NCBI GenBank assembly: GCA_025359905.1
Contig: JANYDF010000113.1
Location: forward strand, 62,001-126,000
DNA: 64,000 nt
Reading direction: 5' to 3'
From: Rhodospirillales bacterium
Lineage (GTDB): Bacteria; Pseudomonadota; Alphaproteobacteria; Acetobacterales; Acetobacteraceae
In this document: positions 24,269 to 33,200 of the stretch, piece by piece
Layout: every line of letters starts with the position of its first letter
Numbering within the stretch: the first letter of the stretch is position 1
Notes under the pieces: model-generated
What the model saw: the letters and a program-made list of their open reading frames with translations, nothing else
Databases searched by the model: none
What the model was told of the DNA's origin: nothing
Position numbers and translations under genes: made by a program

Positions 24269-25570
24269 CTACAGCCCCAATCCGGCAGCGGCTTCGTGCA
24301 GCAGGAACGCCGCCAGCCGCCCGTCGGCGCCGGGGCAAGCCGAGATCAGCGCGCCGATGGGCATGCCGGTTTCATCGCCGCGCCCGGCGCGCACGGTGGC
24401 AACTGGCCCGCCGAGCGCGGTGAACGGAATGACGAACGACGGGTCGCCGGTCGCGGTGCCCACCGGTGCGGCGGCGGGGGCGGCTGGGGTCAGCAGCAGA
24501 TCGGCCGGGCCGAACCCGGCCCAGAACGCGCGGCGCAACGCGGCCAGCGCGTGCAGCGCGCAGTGATAGGCGGCGTCCGGGATCGCCAGACCCTCGGCGA
24601 TGTCGGCGGCCAAGCGCGGGGCGACGCGGTCTTGCGGCAGGCGGCCATGGGTGCGGCCAAGTTCGGCGATCAGCACGATGCGGTGCTGGGCACGCACCTC
24701 GTCCAGCGAGACCGGCGACGGCGCCGTCACCACCGTAACGCCGGTGGCGGCGAGGTGCTGCGACAGCCGGGCGATCGCGGCTTCGGTCTCACCGTCGCTC
24801 AAGCCGGTCAACAGCTTGTCGCGCAGCACCACGATGCGGCTGCCGCCCGCCGCCGCTGCTTCCATCCGCAAATGCGCCCCGGCATAGGCGGTGGCCAGGA
24901 TCGCCGCATCGGCGGCGCTGGCGCCGAACGCGCCCACCGTGTCGAAGCTCGGCGCCAGCGGCACCATGCCGGTGCCGCCGATGGCCAGCGTGGAAGGCTT
25001 GAACGCGCCGACGCCGCAATACGCCGCCGGGCGGTTGACCGAGCCGGCGGTTTGCGTGCCGAGCGCCAGCGGCACGCTGCCCGAGGCGATGGCGGCCCCG
25101 GAGCCGGCGGACGACCCGCCGGGCGTGCGCGACAGATCGTGCGGATTGCGCGTCGGCGGCACCGATTCGTAAAACGCCAATTCGGTGGTGTGGGTTTTGC
25201 CGAGGATCACCGCCCCCGCCGCGCGCAGAAGCGCCACCACGGTGGCGTCGGCGGCGGCGGGCGGCAGATCGTCGCGCGCCGGGCAATTGGCGCGCGTCGG
25301 GTGGCCGGCGACGTCGATGACGTCTTTCACCCCGACCGGAATGCCGTGCAGCGGGCCGCGCAGGTGTCCAGCACGGGCTTGAGCGTCCAGTGCTGCCGCC
25401 GCCGCCCGCGCCTCATCGGCCAGCACCAGTTTCCAGGCCTGCACATGATCGTCCACGGCGGCGATGCGGGCGAGGCAGCGCTCGACCAATTCAGCCGAGG
25501 TCAGGCGGCCGGCGGCGATCTCCGCCGCCAGTACGCGCACTGAGCCGGCGTCTTGCACAAAGCTGTTCAT
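24269..25570 (-). CDS. Amidase signature family hydrolase (1)
   Basis: 433 residues. Triad Lys82 ([10 protein letters not shown]), cis-Ser153 ([15 protein letters not shown]) and Ser177 ([12 protein letters not shown]). The ATG at 25570 overlaps the hydantoinase B stop by four bases; the longer frame upstream lies inside that gene. Two amidases of one family with low similarity in one operon suggest successive hydrolysis of different amides. Closest in layout to amidases next to allophanate, biuret or hydantoin pathways; the exact reaction is not shown. Confidence 0.9.
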   Translation of the reverse strand: MNSFVQDAGSVRVLAAEIAAGRLTSAELVERCLARIAAVDDHVQAWKLVLADEARAAAAALDAQARAGHLRGPLHGIPVGVKDVIDVAGHPTRANCPARDDLPPAAADATVVALLRAAGAVILGKTHTTELAFYESVPPTRNPHDLSRTPGGSSAGSGAAIASGSVPLALGTQTAGSVNRPAAYCGVGAFKPSTLAIGGTGMVPLAPSFDTVGAFGASAADAAILATAYAGAHLRMEAAAAGGSRIVVLRDKLLTGLSDGETEAAIARLSQHLAATGVTVVTAPSPVSLDEVRAQHRIVLIAELGRTHGRLPQDRVAPRLAADIAEGLAIPDAAYHCALHALAALRRAFWAGFGPADLLLTPAAPAAAPVGTATGDPSFVIPFTALGGPVATVRAGRGDETGMPIGALISACPGADGRLAAFLLHEAAAGLGL

Positions 25571-27351
25571 CGCGCGCTCCTCAGTTCGGCGCGGCGCGCC
25601 GTGGTGGCGACCACATCGACGGCCAATGTATCGTCGTCGATTTCGCCGGTGAACAGCACGCCGTACACGTTGGCGGCTTTGCCGCGGCTTTCCCAGCCTT
25701 CGAACACATCGTGCAGCACGCGGGCCATATCGCGGTCGAGCGGATCGCCGTAGCCGCCGCCAGCGGAGTCGCGGCCGCGCAGCCCCTCGCCCTGTTTCAG
25801 CGTCACCGTCACCACATTGGGCAGCCGCGCCGGCTCGCCTTGCAGCGGCACGCGCCATGTCGCCCCCGGCGTGCCGGCCAGCCCGCCCACCACGCCGCGC
25901 GGCGGGGCGAACTGGCCGTCGCAGGAAATCACCGCCGTCACGTCGTTGCCGGTCGGCGTGTACTCGATTTGCTGCGCCGGCGCGCCGCGCTGCCGCCCGG
26001 CCCCGCTGCTGTCCTGCACCAGTTGCAGCGAGCGCACCCGGATCGGGTGTTTCAGTTCATCGACCTCGACCGAATCGCGATACATCAGCCCGGCAATCAC
26101 CGGGATGGCGTAGTTCACCCAGCCATCCGCCACCGGCGAGGACGGGCCGCCATTGGTGGACAGCATCATCCGGTTGACGAACGGCGCATTGCCGCGCCGG
26201 TGATCGTTGCCGGAAATCACCGCCATGCCCGCGCCAAGCCCGGTGCCGCCTTCCGACAGCCCGTGCCCGTCGCCCAATTGGGCGAAGGCGGATTGGGTGA
26301 TGTTGACCAAACGCTCCGACACGTTGGTGGTCGCCATCGAACAGGAATGCGGAAACTTCGGCGCTGCAACAACGCTTTCCTCGGCGTAAGTGAAACGCAG
26401 ACGGCGGAACGAGCCTTCGTTGCGCGGCAAATCCTTCTCCAGCGCGTTGAAAATCGCCCCCACCACCGCACTGGTCGCCGCCCCCACCGAGGTGTTCAGC
26501 CCAACCGGCACGCAGGGCGGATTGTCGGACAGATCGACATGCAGCATGGCTGCGTCGGGGTCGATTTCGACGATGACTTTCAATTCCAGACCATCCGGCA
26601 GAATGCCCGCCAGCGGATCGGACTTGCCGGTGTTGACCAGCCGGGCTTTCGGCAGCTTACGGATGTTGTCGATCATCCGCCGCTCGGAGTAGTCCAGCCA
26701 ATCGCGGACGAATTGCTTGATGGTGGCGACGCCGTACTTGGCGCACAGCTCCTCCAGCCGCCGCTCCGCCACGCGCGCCGCCCCCAGCCCCGCGAGAAAA
26801 TCGCCGTACCACTGGTCCGGCACCCGCACGCGGGCGCGGCACATGCGCACGATGTCGCCGATGTTCTTCCAGTCGCGCTGGATGCGCACGCCCGGAAACA
26901 CCAAGGCGCCTTCGTTATAGACGTCTTTGGCCAGCACGAAGTAGCTGCTGGGAATCGAGTTGCCGATATCGGCCATGTGGCATTTCGCCACGCTGGTGAA
27001 CAGATGCTCGCCTTCGAAGAACACCGGCACCATGAAGGTGTGATCCGCCGGATGGGTGTTGCCGCCATACGGATCGTTATCCAGATACGCATCGCCGCGC
27101 TTGATGTCGCCTTCGTGGTAGCGGCGCATGTTGGCGGTTTGAATGTGGCAGCCGAAGATATGTACCGGCAAACCTTCCGCCGGGGACAGCAGCTCATCGT
27201 TGCCGGTGACGATGCAGCAGGAGAAATCGCGCGCCGAGGAAATCACCGCCGAGCGCGCCGCGCGCAGCAGCGTGTTGGTCATCTCACGCACGATGCCGTC
27301 GAGCCGGTTGGCGATGACGGTGAGCAGAACTGGGTCGAGCGTGCTCATCAC
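25567..27351 (-). CDS. Hydantoinase B/oxoprolinase family protein
   Basis: 594 residues. It begins with DPVLLTVIANRLDGIVREM and includes SARDFSCCIVTGNDELLSPAEGLPVHI, NDPYGGNTHPADH and GGGYGDPLDRD near the C-terminus, all standard for HyuB, the hydrolytic half of ATP-dependent hydantoinases and 5-oxoprolinases. Overlaps hyuA by four bases and amidase 1 by four bases. With HyuA it opens a cyclic amide such as a hydantoin or lactam at the cost of ATP. A Zn or metal site cannot be assigned by reading alone. Confidence 0.93.
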   Translation of the reverse strand: MMSTLDPVLLTVIANRLDGIVREMTNTLLRAARSAVISSARDFSCCIVTGNDELLSPAEGLPVHIFGCHIQTANMRRYHEGDIKRGDAYLDNDPYGGNTHPADHTFMVPVFFEGEHLFTSVAKCHMADIGNSIPSSYFVLAKDVYNEGALVFPGVRIQRDWKNIGDIVRMCRARVRVPDQWYGDFLAGLGAARVAERRLEELCAKYGVATIKQFVRDWLDYSERRMIDNIRKLPKARLVNTGKSDPLAGILPDGLELKVIVEIDPDAAMLHVDLSDNPPCVPVGLNTSVGAATSAVVGAIFNALEKDLPRNEGSFRRLRFTYAEESVVAAPKFPHSCSMATTNVSERLVNITQSAFAQLGDGHGLSEGGTGLGAGMAVISGNDHRRGNAPFVNRMMLSTNGGPSSPVADGWVNYAIPVIAGLMYRDSVEVDELKHPIRVRSLQLVQDSSGAGRQRGAPAQQIEYTPTGNDVTAVISCDGQFAPPRGVVGGLAGTPGATWRVPLQGEPARLPNVVTVTLKQGEGLRGRDSAGGGYGDPLDRDMARVLHDVFEGWESRGKAANVYGVLFTGEIDDDTLAVDVVATTARRAELRSAR

Positions 27352-29432
27352 ACAGCCTCCGTCATACGCAGCAGATAGTTTCCGGCGGCGGTCAGATCGG
27401 CATAGCCGCCTGCGTACACCACGATGGTGGTCGTCGGTTCCTCGATGATCGCCGGGCCTTGGATATGCGCGCCGGGGGCGAGGCGCTCGCCGCGATAGAT
27501 CGCAGTGCGCACGCGTCCGGTTTCGATGAAGTAGCAGTCACGCACGTTGTCTGGCGGTGGTTCATGACGCAGCACGGCCGGTTCCGGTGCAGCGGGCGGC
27601 GAGAAGGCGCGCACCGAAATGCGGCCTTTCCAATTGACGAATTCCACCGCGCTGCCCTCATCGCGCACCGCGTAAACCCGCTCGTGCACCTGATTGAACG
27701 CTTCGGCCAGTGCTGCCACATCGGCGGGGCCATCGATGCGTGCGGACGGCAGCGGCGTGTCGAGTTCCCATACCTGGGCGCGATAGCGCGCCTCGACAAA
27801 CAGCTCGATGCGCGACGGTGCGGTCTGCAACCCGGCAAGCCCACCCTGGAACGCCGCCAATTCCGCCATGATCGCGGCCAGCGCCGCATTGACGCCATCG
27901 GTGTGGAACGCGGCGCTGTCGGTGAACCGGCTGCGCGTGGCTTCGAACACGATGTCGCTGTATTGCATCCCGCAGGCCGACAACGCCGAGGCGGTACGCG
28001 GCACGATGGTGGTGGCGCAGCCGAGTTCGCGCGCAATCGGCATGATGTTGAAACCGGCCGCGCCGCCGCCCGCCACAATCACGCTCTCACGCGGATTGAC
28101 GCCCTCGTTGACGGTGATTTCGCCAATCGCCTTGATCATCAATTCGTTGGCGATGGCCATGATCGAGGCGGCCAGCCGGTCCGGGGCTTGGCCGAGTTCG
28201 CCGGCCAGTCGCTCGATCACCCGTGCCGCCGCCGCTGCATCCAGCGTCATCCGGCCGCCGTTGAAATAGCCCGGATCGATATAGCCCAGATACAGCGCGG
28301 CATCGGTCACGGTGGGGAATTCGCCGCCGCGCCCATAACAAGCCGGGCCGGGCACCGAGCCGGCCGATTGCGGGCCGACGCGCAGCAACCCGCCCGCGTC
28401 GATCCAGGCAATCGAGCCGCCGCCCGCGCCGATGCTGCGCACATCGACGGTGGAGGCCCCGATAATGTCGCCGAGCCAACGCTGCCCGAGCCAGGAATCG
28501 CGCGTGTAAACCAGCGCGCCGTCGCGCACCAACCCGACATCGAACGTGGTGCCGCCGGTGTCGCACACGATGGCATTGCCGCCGAGCGCTTCCAGCGCCG
28601 AATAGGCACGCCCTGCCACCGGGGCCATCGCCGGGCCGGATTTCAGCGTGTGGATTGGCCGCGCGATCAATTCCTCGACATGCTGGCAGCCGCCAACCGA
28701 GGTGGATACCAGCAGCGCGCCGGCAAATCCGGCTTCGGTCAGATCGGCACTCATCTCACGCAGGTGCTTCTGCATCAGCGGCTTCAGCGAGGCATCGATG
28801 GCGGTCGCCGAGGCGCGGCGATATTCGCGCAGGATCGGCACCAGTTGGTGCGACAGTGTGAACGGCACCCCGGGCAGCAGTTCTTCCAACAGCCGCCCGA
28901 TGGCCAGTTCATGCGCCGCGTTGGCAATTGACCACAGCAAGTTCACTGCGACCGCTTCGAACTTGCGCGCCGCCAGCGTGGCGATCACGCCGCGCGCCTG
29001 TGCCTCGTCCAACGCCTCGACGATATCGCCTTCCGCACCGATGCGTTCGTTCAGTTCGAAACTATAGCGGCGCGGAATGTATGGATCGGGATAGTCGTAG
29101 CTGTAATCATGCGGCCCGTGCTTGCCGCCCTCTTTCAAGGTCAGCGTATCGCGGAAGCCGCGCGTGGTCAGAAACGCGGTCTTGGCGGTGCGCTTGGTGA
29201 CGACGGCATTGGTGGCCCGTGTTGTGCCGTAGACCAGAATATCGCTGCGCCGCAGCAGGTCTCGCGTGTCGCAGCCCAGTTGCTCGGCCACCACCGCCAG
29301 CGCCCCAGCCATGCCGCCGAAAATACGCGCCGGCGTGGTCAGCGCCTTGCCGATATAAAATCGCCCGGCTTCGTCCACCACCACCACATCGGTGAACGTG
29401 CCGCCGGTATCGACGGAAATGCGCAAACTCAT
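27348..29432 (-). CDS. Hydantoinase A/oxoprolinase family protein
   Basis: 694 residues. Starts with the ATPase phosphate motif VDTGGTFTDVVVVDEAG (residues 7-23) and contains VYGTTRATNAVVTKRTAKTAFLTTRGF, and SVGGCQHVEELIARPIHTLKSGPA, then the second nucleotide motif VCDTGGTTFDVGLV. This is the ATP-using subunit of hydantoinase/oxoprolinase. First gene of a five-gene minus-strand operon (hyuA, hyuB, amidase, small ORF, amidase). No regulator is next to it. Confidence 0.93.
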   Translation of the reverse strand: MSLRISVDTGGTFTDVVVVDEAGRFYIGKALTTPARIFGGMAGALAVVAEQLGCDTRDLLRRSDILVYGTTRATNAVVTKRTAKTAFLTTRGFRDTLTLKEGGKHGPHDYSYDYPDPYIPRRYSFELNERIGAEGDIVEALDEAQARGVIATLAARKFEAVAVNLLWSIANAAHELAIGRLLEELLPGVPFTLSHQLVPILREYRRASATAIDASLKPLMQKHLREMSADLTEAGFAGALLVSTSVGGCQHVEELIARPIHTLKSGPAMAPVAGRAYSALEALGGNAIVCDTGGTTFDVGLVRDGALVYTRDSWLGQRWLGDIIGASTVDVRSIGAGGGSIAWIDAGGLLRVGPQSAGSVPGPACYGRGGEFPTVTDAALYLGYIDPGYFNGGRMTLDAAAAARVIERLAGELGQAPDRLAASIMAIANELMIKAIGEITVNEGVNPRESVIVAGGGAAGFNIMPIARELGCATTIVPRTASALSACGMQYSDIVFEATRSRFTDSAAFHTDGVNAALAAIMAELAAFQGGLAGLQTAPSRIELFVEARYRAQVWELDTPLPSARIDGPADVAALAEAFNQVHERVYAVRDEGSAVEFVNWKGRISVRAFSPPAAPEPAVLRHEPPPDNVRDCYFIETGRVRTAIYRGERLAPGAHIQGPAIIEEPTTTIVVYAGGYADLTAAGNYLLRMTEAV

Positions 29433-29517
29433 GCCGTGTCATCCTTACGCACGCCGCAGCGCGGTTTCACGTCAGGAATTCCGCACGCTATGTTGCACCG
29501 CGTCAAGCCAGCGGCGG

Positions 29518-30216
29518 TTAATCCAGCGGCGGGCGGCGTAGAATGGCCAGCGACTGCCACAGCGGCGGCGCGTCGCCCCACGGCGCGTCGCTGCCATCGA
29601 CGAAGGCTTCGCGAATAAAGCCGAGTTTCTGGCACCACAGGTCGATGGCGTTACGCTCAATGAACTGATTCAAATGTGGCAGCGTGCTGCGCCGCTGCGC
29701 ATCCAGGGTCAGCCCGAACACATTCCAGTGCTTCGGTTCGGCAAATTCCAGAAACGAAAACACCAGCCGCCCGCCGGGCCGCAGCACACGGAAAATATCC
29801 TCCATGTACAGATAAGATTCCACATGCAGCAAATGAGTGAATACACTGAACGCTGTCACCATATCGGCCGACATGTCGGGGGCCGGAATCGCCAGCGTGC
29901 GATTCAGAATAAACCGATAGTCCGGCGGCGAGCGAGTGACGGCGTAGTCCAGCAGCGCCTGCACGATATCGATACCGATGTATTCCACCTGCATTGCTTG
30001 GCCGAGCGCCCAGGCCAGCCGCCCGCTGCCGCAGCCCAGATCGATGATCTGCTGGCCGTCATGCAGCCCGGCATAGGCCACCACGGCGCGCTCGACCAAC
30101 CCCACCTGCTCAAACGCGCCGCCGACCGCACGGCTCATCGCCTCGTCAATCGGCAGCGTGGCGACCAAATGGGCCACCAGTTTCTCGTAGTCCTCGACAA
30201 AGTGAAAATCCGCCAC
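29518..30216 (-). CDS. Class I SAM-dependent methyltransferase
   Basis: 232 residues with motif I IIDLGCGSGRLAWALG (about 57-72), acidic post-I residue in YIGIDIVQALLDYA, and IFRVLRPGGRLVFSFLE. This fits Methyltransf_11/25-type enzymes. It lies 16 bases downstream of the 1583-aa glycosyltransferase fusion, so it probably methylates a sugar or lipid intermediate of the same surface glycan. The target is not shown. Confidence 0.88.
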   Translation of the reverse strand: MADFHFVEDYEKLVAHLVATLPIDEAMSRAVGGAFEQVGLVERAVVAYAGLHDGQQIIDLGCGSGRLAWALGQAMQVEYIGIDIVQALLDYAVTRSPPDYRFILNRTLAIPAPDMSADMVTAFSVFTHLLHVESYLYMEDIFRVLRPGGRLVFSFLEFAEPKHWNVFGLTLDAQRRSTLPHLNQFIERNAIDLWCQKLGFIREAFVDGSDAPWGDAPPLWQSLAILRRPPLD

Positions 30217-30232
30217 GCGGCTGTCTCCCGGT

Positions 30233-33200
30233 TCAGCTCAGCGGCCGGCGGCCGATATATTCGAACCCGGCGGCAATCGCTTCCTGTGCCGCCTGCGGCA
30301 AATCTTGCAGATCACGCCAGCGTGGATTGGCGGCGCGCGCCGCCGGGTCGGTCCACAGCGCCGCGAACTGGCCAACCGGGGTGGCAGCGAACGAGCGGGC
30401 GGCATCGGGCGAGCGGTCGCGCGCCAGCGCGGTTTGCGCGGTATGCGCCAGCCACGCGACCGTGTGGGCGGCGCCCAGATCGCCCGGCACGTGCAGCGCC
30501 TCGGTGTCGAACCCGTCGAACCATGCTTCCACTGCCTGCCGCGTCTCGGATTCGGCATCCTGCTGCGGCAGGAACACGGTCTGCACCAGCACCCGCCCGC
30601 CGGGGCGCAGCACGCGCAGCAATTCGGCGACCACCGTGTGCGGATCACGGTATTGCTCGAAGCCGCGCAGCACCACGGCGGCGGCGAGGCTGGCATCGGC
30701 GAACGGCAGCGCCTGCGCGTCTGCGATCACCTGCGTGTTGGGATACAGCGCGGCACTGAGTTCGATCACATTGGCCAGCCGCGCGCCGGTCCCGCTCGGG
30801 CTCAGCAGCAGCACCGGCCCGCCCGCTTCGCGGATGACTGCTTCAGCGCTCGGCGGCAACGGCGCAGCGTCCGTCGGCGCCGGCAGGATCTGCGGTGTTT
30901 GCAGCCCGTCGAACAGCACCGGGCGGCCATCCACCACCGGCCAGCGTTGTGCGCCGTCCTCGGTCACCAGATAGCCTGCTGCGGCATCTAGCCGCAGCGC
31001 CTGCCCGGTCAGCGGGCAGCGCAGCAGCGGCAACAGCGCCTCCAGCGTGCCCACTGCGTCGGCTGGGACCGGCAGCGGCGCGCTGTGCGGCGGCGCGTAG
31101 ATGAACGACAGCCACGGGTGGCGGCGCTTCATCTCGGCCATCACCAGCGGCTTGTTGTCCTTCGCCTCGGTGACGGATTGCAGCATCGAACGGCGATGCA
31201 CGCGGTAATCGGCGAGCGGTTCCGGGGCGACTTGCAGGCCGCTCAGCCCGTATTCGGCCATGCGGCACCAGAATTCGTAATCCTCCCAACCCAGCCGGCC
31301 CTCGAAGTAGCCGCCCACCGCCGCCCACGCCGCCACCGAAACCAACGCCATCGCGTCGATATACGGCACCCCGATCAGCCGCGCCGGAGCATACGGCAGC
31401 GAGCCCATCAGCCCGCCGGCATCACCAAACTCGCGGATCAGCGGATAGACGAACGCCGCACCGCTGCGCTCGGCTTCGGCCAGCAACGTGGCACAGCAGT
31501 CCGGGCGCAAGCGATTGTCGGCGTCCAGCGGCAACACGAAGCGCGTTTCGGCGGCGTTGAACCCGGCGTTGCGCGTGGGGCCCAGCCCGGCATTGGCAAT
31601 GTTGCGCAGCACCGCGATGCGGCCGAAGCGCGCGGCATGATACTTCGCCCACTCCACCGCCACGTGCAGCGAATCGTCGGTGGAAGCGTCATCGACGATC
31701 ACCAGATGCAGCGCCGCCAGCGTCTGGCCAAGCACCGAGTCGAGCGCTTCGACCACGTGATGTTCGTAGTTGTACAGCGGCACGATCACCGTTACCTCGG
31801 CGTCTGCCAGCGTGTCGGAGAGGAAGATGGTCTCGGTTTCCGCGATCGGCGGATCGCGGCGCGGGATGGCGTTGCGGTGCAGATCGAGCGCGAATGCGCG
31901 CGCGGCGGCAGGGCCGCCTTGCAATTGGTCCAGCATGGCAGCCAGCAGTTCCACACGACGTTCCGGCCCGAACTGCCATAGCACATCGCGATACGCCGCC
32001 TGCGCTATGCGCCGCGCCAGCGATGGATCGCTCACCAGACTATCCAGTGCGCGGTACCACGCTTGCGGCGTGTCGGCCAACATGCCGGTGCGGCCATGCG
32101 CGATGGCGCGGCGATACGGCCCGGTGGGCGATGCGATGGTGACAGCGCCAGCCAGCGCCGCCTCGAAATACTTCAACTCGCTTTTCGCTTCGCAGAACGG
32201 ATTGCCGGTCTCCACCGGTGCGAGGTTGATGTCAAAGCGCGCCAACTCGGACGGCAGTTGCTCCAGCGGCACCATCATGCGCCATTCGATCTGCCCAGTC
32301 AGTCCGGCAAAGTCGCCGTATTCGGCAATGTCGAGCACCGGCAGCGAGTCGACCGGGCTGGAGAACAGCACCAGCCGCACATGGGAATGTTGCCGCAGAA
32401 TGCGCGCCACCGCACTGGCCGCCAGCGCGAAATCTTTCTGATGGGTGCGCGATCCGGCGGCGTAGCCGATGCGCAGCAAACCGTCGTTGGGTGCGGCGCG
32501 GCGCTGGCGCACGGCTTGGCGGGAGACGCGCAGCACTTCGGCATCGAAGCCGTTCGGCAACACGAACGTGGTCTTGGCATGGCGGCGCATGTACCACGCC
32601 AATTCGTCAGTTGAGGCGATGCAGAAATCGCAATTCGCCATGGTGTCGCGCACCCGGGTGTAGTGGCCGCGCACCGCTTCCACCGGGATGAACTGGGTGC
32701 GGATGCCGTCGATTAGATCGACGGTAGCGAGCTCGGGTTCGACCATCAAATCATCAACGTCGAACACCAGCTTCGCGCCGCTGTGCCGCGCGGCTTCGAT
32801 CACCGTCACCACTTCGGCGCTCCAGGCCGCGCGCCAGATTACCACGATATCGGCGGCCAAGATCGATTCGCGCCGCTGCATGGCCTCGGCAATCGGATAG
32901 ATCTCCACCGCAGCGCCATTGCGCCGCGCCGCCTCGGCTGGCCGCTCGACGCGATAGCGCGCCCCCGGCGTGCCCGGCTCGCCTTCGAAATACACGATCC
33001 GCAGCGCCGCCGGGCCGCTCGGCAACGGCGCCAGCGCGGCGGCGGGCGCCGCCGCCGCGGTCCAATCCGCCAAGTTCAAATCCGCCTGCCGCAATTCGGG
33101 CGGCGGCGGGGCGGCGCGCGGCGGCAAGGCGGGCGGCACCGTGACCAGCGGCCGGCCAACCGGCACCGCACGGCGGCCTTCGACAGCGCCGTACCGCAGG

